A DNA stretch of 64,000 bases from JBDFMH01 sp047238125 (lineage in GTDB: Bacteria; Pseudomonadota; Alphaproteobacteria; Sphingomonadales; Sphingomonadaceae). Position 1 is the first letter of the stretch; each line of letters opens with the position of its first letter. The DNA lies in the NCBI RefSeq assembly GCF_047238125.1, contig NZ_JBDFMH010000004.1, positions 5,583 through 69,582 on the forward strand, written 5' to 3'. Below the pieces are notes generated by a model that had not been told where the DNA came from, ran no database searches, and saw nothing but the letters and a program-made list of their open reading frames with translations. The position numbers and the translations under genes were made by a program. Shown piece after piece: positions 57,662 through 64,000 of this stretch.

Positions 57662-57692
57662 TTGCTCCTACGGCGGCTATAGATTGTAGAAG
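57662..57692 (+). promoter_or_regulatory. MerR-type promoter before the CDF gene, leaderless layout
   Basis: -35 TTGCTC (57662-57667), 19-base spacer CTACGGCGGCTATAGATTG, -10 TAGAAG (57687-57692), ATG at 57699. Same CTAC...CTA-AG-TTG-TAG pattern as the promoter at 55568, so the same regulator is likely. Confidence 0.72.
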
Positions 57693-57698
57693 GTCTAC

Positions 57699-58331
57699 AT
57701 GAGCGACAGTGAAACCTCCTCGTGTGGCTGCACGGGCGATACCAAACGTGCCGAACGCGACCCTGCGTACCGACGTGCCCTGTGGATCGTAGTTCTGCTG
57801 AACCTTGGGTTCGGCTTGATCGAGATTGTAGGTGGATTCATCGCCGATAGTCAGGCGCTGAAGGCGGACGCGCTCGATTTCATCGGTGACGGCACGATCT
57901 CACTGTTCGGGCTGATCGCGCTGGGCTGGACCGCCCACGCCCGATCGAGGATCGCCCTTGCACAAGGTCTATTCCTTGGTGCGTTGGGCTTGGGTGTCAT
58001 CGGCTTTGCCGTCTGGCGCGCGATTAACGCCGTAGCTCCGGAAGCTGAATTGATGGGTGGGATCGGGATCGTTGCCCTCATCGTCAACGTGAGCGCTGCG
58101 CTTATGCTGGCGCGCTTCCGCGAGGGCGACGCAAACGTGCGTGCGATCTGGCTGTTCAGCCGCAATGATGCGGTGGCCAACATCGCCGTGATCGTCGCAG
58201 CCGGCCTGGTAGCTTGGACGGGGAAGGCTTGGCCCGACCTCGCCGTTGCGGGCGTGATCGCGCTGCTCTTCCTGCACTCCGCGTGGGAGATCACCCGCGG
58301 TGCGTTGGCAGAGATCGCGGGCCGGTTATGA
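57699..58331 (+). CDS. CDF-family cation exporter
   Basis: 210 residues. A Cys-bearing head (SSCGCTGD), then six helices; TM2 region SQALKADALDFIGDGTISLF with D-x3-D, TM5 region FSRNDAVANIAVIVAAGLV. Same compact type as the CDFs at 14431 and 24498. Likely exports Pb/Zn/Cd under the MerR at 53795. ATG coincides with the predicted transcript start. Confidence 0.88.
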   Translation: MSDSETSSCGCTGDTKRAERDPAYRRALWIVVLLNLGFGLIEIVGGFIADSQALKADALDFIGDGTISLFGLIALGWTAHARSRIALAQGLFLGALGLGVIGFAVWRAINAVAPEAELMGGIGIVALIVNVSAALMLARFREGDANVRAIWLFSRNDAVANIAVIVAAGLVAWTGKAWPDLAVAGVIALLFLHSAWEITRGALAEIAGRL

Positions 58332-58578
58332 AAGGCCCGCTTTAGCATTACGAGCTGGACGACGCCTGTCAGATCCTGGATCATGCGTCATTAGCTTGCT
58401 TCGTTTGCTGGCAAACACCATCAGAAACGCAAGGGGTGATCTGGGTTGTGACTGTTACGGTGGCCGCACGTAAAGCCAGCACAGGCCCAGACAAGGCTGA
58501 AGCCGAACGCCTCCGGCTCCAAGCCTCGCTGTCATCCGAGGAAAGCTAGACTTAACTCTCGCCGCGCTGACCAGGTGG
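58332..58578. other. Gene-free stretch between converging genes
   Basis: 247 bases between the CDF and cusF stops. A 33-codon plus-strand frame (58448-58549, TVTVAARKASTGPDKAEAER...) is open but has no ribosome site and is not called. No terminator with a clear T-run was seen. Confidence 0.5.
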
Positions 58579-58902
58579 CTACTTCGGCCTGATCGCGGTC
58601 ACCTCGGCATTCATGCCCTGAGCCTTGGCGGTAAAGCCGACCCGCTGACCCGTCCGGAGGTTCTTCAGCAACGTGGGCGGCGAAGCGCGGAAGGTCATGG
58701 TCATCGCTGGCCAACCGATCGCCGGTATCGCGCCATGCTTGATGGTCACAGTTCCAGCCCGAGTGTCGAGGGCGGTGATCGTCCCTGCGCCGGTCCCGAC
58801 CTTGGCTGCCACAGCGGGCTTGGCGGATTGAGCCCACGCAGTTGTTGAGCCAGGCGCAAGCAGCAGGACGGCCCCGGCGATGATGATAGATTTCGTTGTC
58901 AC
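58579..58902 (-). CDS. cusF: Periplasmic copper chaperone CusF
   Basis: 107 residues. Signal peptide (IIIAGAVLLLAPGSTTAWA), then the OB-fold CusF core with KHGAIPAIGWPAMTMTFRAS: His, Trp and two Met that bind Cu(I)/Ag(I). Delivers copper to the CusCBA pump. Last gene of the cus operon; overlaps the cusA stop by four bases. Confidence 0.92.
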   Translation of the reverse strand: MTTKSIIIAGAVLLLAPGSTTAWAQSAKPAVAAKVGTGAGTITALDTRAGTVTIKHGAIPAIGWPAMTMTFRASPPTLLKNLRTGQRVGFTAKAQGMNAEVTAIRPK

Positions 58903-61900
58903 GATGCACTCCTTTCGGCGGTGGTGGACGCCCGACGCCGCAACAGCAGGTAGGCGGCAGGCAGGATGAACATGGAAAGAAGGGGAGCGGTCAGCATCCC
59001 GCCAATCATTGGAGCGGCGATACGGCTCATCACCTCCGAGCCCGCACCGTGTCCGATAAGGACGGGAAGGAGGCCGGCGATGATAACCGCGACCGTCATT
59101 GCCTTGGGGCGGACCCGCAACAGCGCGCCTTCGCGGATAGCCTCGATGACCTGTTCTCGCGACGGTGACGGTCCCCGTTCAGCGAGCGCGTGCTTCAGAT
59201 AGATCAGCATGACTACGCCGAACTCTGCGGAAACGCCTGCTAGGGCAATGAACCCGACTCCGGTCGCGACCGATTGAGCATAGCCGAGCAGCCACAGGGC
59301 CCAGATGCCTCCAACAAGGGCGAAGGGCAGGGTGCCCATGACAAGCGCCGCTTCATCAAGCCGACCAAAGGTGAGGTACAGCAGGAAAAAGATGATCGCG
59401 AGTGTTGACGGAACCACGAGCATAAGCCGGGCTTCGGCGCGTTGCAGATATTCGAACTGTCCCGAATAGGCGATTGACACGCCGGAGCTGAGCCGGACGC
59501 CCTTTGCAACCGCACGCTGCAGGTCGGCAACGGTCGAGGCAATGTCGCGACCGCGCACATCGACATAAATCCACGACGATGGTCGGGCGTTCTCGGTTTT
59601 AAGCATAGGAGGCCCCTCGGCGATCGAAATCGAAGCCACGGTGCCAAGCGTGATCTGCTGGCCCGATGCTGTGACGATCGGAAGGGTGCGCAGGCCTTCA
59701 AGGCTGTCGCGCAGTTCGCGCGGGTAGCGCACGCTGATCGGGTAGCGGGCAAGGCCCTCCACGGTCTCGCCGATGGTCTCACCGCCAATCGCGCCCGACA
59801 CGATGTCCTGTACGTCGGCGATGTTGAGGCCATAGCGGGCAGCAGCTGCCCGGTCGATGTCGACATCGACGTAGCGCCCGCCCGTCAGCCGCTCCGCAAG
59901 CGCCGAACTGACGCCCGGCACTGTCTTCGCGACAGCCTCCACCTTCGCGGCGATGCGATCCAGTTCGGCAAGGTTGGCACCTGACACCTTCACGCCGATC
60001 GGGCTCTTGATGCCGGTCGCGAGCATGTCGATTCGGTTCCGGATCGGGGGGACCCAGACGTTGGTGAGCCCCGGCACGCGAACCGTGCGGTCCAGCTCCT
60101 CTACGAGTTTCGCCGGCGTCATGCCTTTGCGCCACTGATCACGGGGCTTGAACTGGATTGTCGTTTCGAACATCTCGAGCGGAGCGGGGTCGGTCGCCGT
60201 CTCGGCGCGTCCCGCTTTGCCGAACACGGTTGCGACTTCAGGCACCGTCTTGATGAGGCGATCGGTTTGTTGCAGCAGCTCGGATGCGCTCGCGGCCGAG
60301 AGGCCGGGCAACGCCGATGGCATGTAGAGCAAGTCACCCTCATCCATTGCGGGGATGAACTCGCCGCCAAGACGCGTAAGCGGCCATGCCGTCGTCGCAA
60401 GTACCAGGACGGCAATAGCGATCGTCGTCTTCGGTCGCCCCATCACCCAACCGAGTGCAGGCCGGTAGGCGTGCGTCAGCCCGCGATTGATCAGATTATC
60501 CTGTTCGGCCGGAATGCGCCCCCGGATCAGCCATCCCATCAAGACTGGAACGAGCGTTACCGACAGGATCGCGGCTGCCGCCATGGAATAGCTTTTGGTG
60601 AACGCGAGCGGGGCGAACAGCCGCCCCTCCTGCGCCTCCAACGTGAATACCGGCACGAACGAAAGAGTGATGATAATCAGGCTCAGGAACAGCGCTGGCC
60701 CCACTTCAGCCGCGGCCTCGGTGATGACACCCCAGCGCTCCTCGCCGGCCAGCACATGGCCCGGATGATCGTGCTCCCAATGCTCGATACGTTTGTGGGC
60801 GTTTTCGATCATGACGATGGCGGCATCGACCATCGCTCCAATCGCGATGGCGATGCCGCCCAACGACATGATGTTGGCGTTGACGCCTTGCACGCGCATG
60901 ATGAGCAAGGCCGCGAGCACCCCCAAAGGCAGGGTCACGATCGCGACCAGCGCTGATCGGACGTGCCAGAGGAAAAGGCCGCACACGAGCGCGACCACGA
61001 TGAACTCCTCAATCAGCTTGCCGGTCAGGTTCTCCACCGCGCGGTCAATCAACTGGGAGCGATCGTAGGTCGTGACGACTTCGACGCCGGGTGGAAGGCT
61101 GCGCTTCAACTCGATAAGCTTGGCTTTCACCGCCTCGATCGTCTCGCGGGCATTCTTCCCCTGGCGGAGAATGACGACCCCGCCAGCAACCTCTCCCTCG
61201 CCATTTAGCTCGGCGATGCCGCGCCGCATCTCCGGACCGACCTGAACCGAGGCAACGTCACCCAACGTCACCGGCACGCCTGCACCGGCGACCCTGAGTG
61301 GGATCGCCTGGAAGTCGCTGATCGTTTTCAGATAGCCTGATGCGCGGACCATATACTCCGCCTCGCCAAGCTCCAGCACCGAGCCGCCCGCCTCCTGATT
61401 GGCGCGACGGATGGCCTCAACAGCCTGGGCGTGGGTAATGCCGAACGCCGCGAGCCGGGTTGGGTCGAGCAGCACTTGATACTGCTTCACCATACCGCCG
61501 ATGCTCGCCACCTCGGCGACGCCGGGCAGCGTCTTCAACTCATAGCGCAGGAACCAATCCTGCAACGATCGGAGCTGAGATAGATCATGTTGGCCGGTGC
61601 GGTCGACGAGAGCATATTCGTAGACCCAGCCCACGCCGGTCGCATCTGGCCCTAACGCGCTGCGCGCGCCCTCCGGCAAGCGACCTTGCACCTGGTTTAG
61701 ATATTCGAGCACGCGGGAGCGCGCCCAATATAGGTCGGTCCCGTCCTCGAAGAGCACATAGACGAAGCTGTCGCCGAAGAAGGAATAGCCGCGAACGGTC
61801 TTGGCGCCGGGCACCGAGAGCATCGTCGTGGTCAGCGGGTAGGTGATCTGGTTCTCGACGATCTGCGGCGCCCGGCCTGGCCAGCTCGTGCGGATGATGA

Positions 61901-62039
61901 CCTGAGTGTCGGAAAGATCGGGCAGAGCGTCCACCGGCGTGGCTCGCATGGCGAACACGCCTGCAATGGCCAGCGCCGCGGCCGCCAGGATTACCAGGAA
62001 GCGGTTTGCGACGGACCATCGGATGACAGCGGCAATCAT
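58899..62039 (-). CDS. cusA: Cu/Ag RND efflux pump CusA
   Basis: 1046-residue HME-RND transporter. MIAAVIRWSVANRFLVILAA and ATPVDALPDLSDTQVIIRTSWPG open it; TM4 reads GGIAIAIGAMVDAAIVMIENAHKRIEHW, the CusA/SilA (monovalent) branch rather than CzcA. Met residues of the copper path are expected in the loops (DMLATGIKSP and others seen). Overlaps cusB by four bases. Confidence 0.95.
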   Translation of the reverse strand: MIAAVIRWSVANRFLVILAAAALAIAGVFAMRATPVDALPDLSDTQVIIRTSWPGRAPQIVENQITYPLTTTMLSVPGAKTVRGYSFFGDSFVYVLFEDGTDLYWARSRVLEYLNQVQGRLPEGARSALGPDATGVGWVYEYALVDRTGQHDLSQLRSLQDWFLRYELKTLPGVAEVASIGGMVKQYQVLLDPTRLAAFGITHAQAVEAIRRANQEAGGSVLELGEAEYMVRASGYLKTISDFQAIPLRVAGAGVPVTLGDVASVQVGPEMRRGIAELNGEGEVAGGVVILRQGKNARETIEAVKAKLIELKRSLPPGVEVVTTYDRSQLIDRAVENLTGKLIEEFIVVALVCGLFLWHVRSALVAIVTLPLGVLAALLIMRVQGVNANIMSLGGIAIAIGAMVDAAIVMIENAHKRIEHWEHDHPGHVLAGEERWGVITEAAAEVGPALFLSLIIITLSFVPVFTLEAQEGRLFAPLAFTKSYSMAAAAILSVTLVPVLMGWLIRGRIPAEQDNLINRGLTHAYRPALGWVMGRPKTTIAIAVLVLATTAWPLTRLGGEFIPAMDEGDLLYMPSALPGLSAASASELLQQTDRLIKTVPEVATVFGKAGRAETATDPAPLEMFETTIQFKPRDQWRKGMTPAKLVEELDRTVRVPGLTNVWVPPIRNRIDMLATGIKSPIGVKVSGANLAELDRIAAKVEAVAKTVPGVSSALAERLTGGRYVDVDIDRAAAARYGLNIADVQDIVSGAIGGETIGETVEGLARYPISVRYPRELRDSLEGLRTLPIVTASGQQITLGTVASISIAEGPPMLKTENARPSSWIYVDVRGRDIASTVADLQRAVAKGVRLSSGVSIAYSGQFEYLQRAEARLMLVVPSTLAIIFFLLYLTFGRLDEAALVMGTLPFALVGGIWALWLLGYAQSVATGVGFIALAGVSAEFGVVMLIYLKHALAERGPSPSREQVIEAIREGALLRVRPKAMTVAVIIAGLLPVLIGHGAGSEVMSRIAAPMIGGMLTAPLLSMFILPAAYLLLRRRASTTAERSAS

Positions 62040-63496
62040 CGGCCGCTCTCGCGTGCAATGCGGCGCAGCGTCGGCCCTTCCGTGGGTTGGTCAAACCCGA
62101 ACCGCACCCGATCACCCTTGCGATAGCCGCGAGCGAGCGCCGGATCGGCAACGCGGAACGTCATCGTCATGGCCGGCCACCCGATCGCTGGTACGGGCTC
62201 ATGCGATATGGTGACTGAATCCGGTCCGATCGCCTCGATACGGCCGACCGTCTCGGCAAGCTGCGGCATGGGCTTGGCGGGCTTGGAGGCCTGCGCTTCG
62301 CCCCCAATAGGCCGAGCGTCCAGCCCGGACAGGCTCGCTTCGGAGTCGATCAGGAACTGGCCCGATGCGACGACCTTCTCCCCCTCGGCAAGCCCGGCAA
62401 GGATCTCGGTCTTACCGCCACCTTCGGCGCCAGTGCGAACCTCGGCGGGTCGGAAGCGCCCGTCATCGCTGGCGAGCATAACAAGCGTGCGCCGCCCCGT
62501 TCGGATCACCGCCTCGCTTGGTACAAGGAGAGCGTCACGGCCGCTTTGGTTAAGCTGCACGCTGGCGAACATGCCGGGACGCAGCCGTCCGCCGCGATTG
62601 GTAAGCTCGACGCGCACGGTGAGGGTGCGGGTAGTGGCCTCGGCCTGAGGCAGGATTGCGCCAATGCGGCCTCTGAAGGTTTCACCTGGAAAGGCCGCGA
62701 GCGTGGCGGTCACGGGTGTGCCGACGCGGAGCTGGCCGGCAAGCGCCTCGGGCACGGCCGCGTTCAGCCACACCGTCCCGAGTCCGTTAACCTCGGCAAG
62801 GGTCTGGCCCTGAGAGACAGTCATACCTTGCCGGACGCCAAGCGTCTTGATTACGCCGGCAACCGGGGTGCGAATGGTCGTGTTCCCGCCGTTGGCACCG
62901 GTCATGCCGAGAAGCACCATCCTTCGCCTTGCGGCTCGCGTGAGCGCGGCGTCACCCGTGCGGCGGACGGCTTCATACTCGGTCTGTGCGCCCGCCCATT
63001 CGGGGACAAAGAGATCGGCGAGCGGAGCGCCGGCAGGCACGACATCGCCCGGTGCGCGCGCGTAAACGCGCTGTACAAAGCCGCCGCTGCGCGCCTGAAC
63101 AACGGCGACGTTGCGCTCGTTGAACTCGATGCTGCCGGTCGCAGAGGCTGCGTTGGAGACCGCCCCTCGTTCAACGGCGACAATGCGGGCGCCGAGCCTC
63201 TGAAGGCTCGCGGGATCGATGGTCACGCCGGGGGAAGCAGGTGAGGCACCCTCATCAGCGTAGCGCGGGATCAGCTTCATCCCCATCGACGAGGTTCCCG
63301 GCCCATCGTGGTGCTCCGCCGGGATCATCGGGTCATACCAGTAGAGGATCTTGCGCTCCGCAGCCGCAGGCGCCTGCGCCTCAGGCGTCGCGTGTGTCGC
63401 AAGCCCTGCGATCCCGAAACCTACTCCTCCGGCGACGATCATGAGCAGGGCCGCTGCGGCGAGAAGGCGCGCGCGGGTTAAGGTTATGGTGCTCAT
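62036..63496 (-). CDS. cusB: Adaptor protein CusB with C-terminal CusF domain
   Basis: 486 residues. N-terminal membrane anchor, then a heavy-metal-binding domain (KILYWYDPMIPAEHHDGPGT then SSMGMKLIPRYAD), barrel-sandwich region (AVVQARSGGFVQRVYARAPG), hairpin, beta-barrel, and from about residue 420 a fused CusF-like domain (VTISHEPVPAIGWPAMTMTF). The fusion adds a second copper-binding CusF beside the separate gene at 58579. Overlaps cusC and cusA. Confidence 0.94.
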   Translation of the reverse strand: MSTITLTRARLLAAAALLMIVAGGVGFGIAGLATHATPEAQAPAAAERKILYWYDPMIPAEHHDGPGTSSMGMKLIPRYADEGASPASPGVTIDPASLQRLGARIVAVERGAVSNAASATGSIEFNERNVAVVQARSGGFVQRVYARAPGDVVPAGAPLADLFVPEWAGAQTEYEAVRRTGDAALTRAARRRMVLLGMTGANGGNTTIRTPVAGVIKTLGVRQGMTVSQGQTLAEVNGLGTVWLNAAVPEALAGQLRVGTPVTATLAAFPGETFRGRIGAILPQAEATTRTLTVRVELTNRGGRLRPGMFASVQLNQSGRDALLVPSEAVIRTGRRTLVMLASDDGRFRPAEVRTGAEGGGKTEILAGLAEGEKVVASGQFLIDSEASLSGLDARPIGGEAQASKPAKPMPQLAETVGRIEAIGPDSVTISHEPVPAIGWPAMTMTFRVADPALARGYRKGDRVRFGFDQPTEGPTLRRIARESGR

Positions 63497-64000
63497 TGAG
63501 TGTCGCTCCCAAAGGTGATGGTAAGGCGCACGGCGTCGCGTGCGACCTCTGCTTCGCGGTCGAGCGCAGTCAGCTCGGCGTCAGCGAGTGCGGTCTTGGC
63601 CTCGATGACGTCCGTTAGGCCGGCACGGCCGGCCGAATAGCTGGCCGTCTCCAACTCGGCACGCTTGCGCGCCAATGGAACCAGCGTGTCGCGGGCGCGC
63701 ATCCATTGCTCATGGTGCATCACGTGATCGGCGAGGCCTGCCTCCAGGTTGGCTGCCAGTTCTCGGCGCGCGTCCTCGCGTTCCGCGTCGGCTTGGGCGG
63801 CAGCAGACTGGCGGGCGGCAATACGAGGATCTTGGCGTGACCGTGCGAACAGCGGCAGGGTCATTGAAACGCCGCCCGAAACCATATCGCCGTAGCGTGG
63901 GTCACGTCGCTGATAGGCAACCTCGAACCCCCAATCGGGCCGCTTTTCCGCCCTCGCTGCGGCGACGTCTGCCTGGGCGCGGCTGACACCGGCCTCGGCC
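63493..64000 (-). CDS. cusC: Outer-membrane efflux protein CusC (N-terminus cut by window edge)
   Basis: The frame is open to the right edge; about 168 C-terminal residues are visible. AGVSRAQADVAAARAEKRPDWG, VSMTLPLFARSRQDPRIAAR and SYSAGRAGLTDVIEAKTALA are TolC-family outer-membrane-factor repeats. Channel partner of CusA/CusB. Ends by overlapping cusB (ATGA). Its start and the operon promoter are outside. Confidence 0.88.
   Translation of the reverse strand, partial: AEAGVSRAQADVAAARAEKRPDWGFEVAYQRRDPRYGDMVSGGVSMTLPLFARSRQDPRIAARQSAAAQADAEREDARRELAANLEAGLADHVMHHEQWMRARDTLVPLARKRAELETASYSAGRAGLTDVIEAKTALADAELTALDREAEVARDAVRLTITFGSDTQ

Noticed and set aside
1..64000. tRNA, rRNA or CRISPR loci
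   Set aside because: No cloverleaf, rRNA core or regularly spaced repeat array was seen on reading both strands; a tRNAscan/CRISPR search was not possible.

Overview
The window is GC-rich and looks like part of a conjugative, multi-metal-resistance plasmid of a sphingomonad (Sphingomonas/Sphingobium/Novosphingobium-like alphaproteobacterium). The evidence is the combination of a Ti-type transfer set (TraA relaxase with a DUF6118 partner, TraC, TraD, TraG), a ParA/ribbon-helix-helix partition pair, a RepA initiator flanked by iterons, and sphingomonad-style cop, czc, cus and ars clusters. Species assignment is inference; no rRNA or chromosomal marker is present.

Layout. 1-9 kb: copper block with a truncated copA multicopper oxidase (-), an ECF sigma/anti-sigma/periplasmic sensor set resembling CnrYXH plus an acyltransferase (-), copC-copD (+), an orphan FliQ-like gene, a Cys-rich Csp-type copper-storage protein, a DUF4396 protein and a 437-residue nuclease-like protein. 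9.1-12.2 kb: Cu(I) P-type ATPase and CueR behind a 19-bp-spacer MerR-type promoter. 12.2-13.9 kb: relic backbone with a broken ParB-like gene, a small conserved gene and a structured leader. 13.9-21.2 kb: CadR-like regulator, CDF exporter, His-rich secreted protein, CzcCBA and a strong terminator. 21.2-29.3 kb: a tightly packed operon (SRPBCC, two MliC-like lipoproteins, FliE, bestrophin, ZIP, CDF, Zn/Cd ATPase, FAD oxidoreductase, HAD phosphatase). 29.3-36.1 kb: membrane and small secreted proteins, CorA, and decayed genes (DUF3147, a second FliE).

36-50 kb is plasmid backbone: DUF6118-traA (-), a candidate oriT, traC-traD-two small genes-traG (+), RHH/ParA (-) with 8-bp-phased operator/centromere arrays, Abi, ArdC and an HNH-like protein, then a helix-turn-helix replication-associated protein, iterons and RepA. 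50.1-53.7 kb: a serine resolvase followed by arsR-arsC-acr3-ynfA-like-arsH. 53.8-58.3 kb: a ZntR/PbrR-type regulator and three further 19-bp-spacer promoters, serving an aspartic protease, a cytochrome c-FTR1 permease and a CDF exporter. 58.6-64 kb: cusF-cusA-cusB-cusC on the minus strand, cut by the right edge.

Together the genes give periplasmic copper oxidation and storage, cytoplasmic export by P-type ATPases and CDF pumps, transenvelope efflux by two HME-RND systems (Czc-type and Cus-type), and arsenate reduction with arsenite efflux. At least three MerR-family regulators, an ArsR and an ECF sigma factor appear to control them. The least explained items are the two covarying leader elements, the orphan flagellar-export homologues inside metal operons, and the phased octamer arrays.
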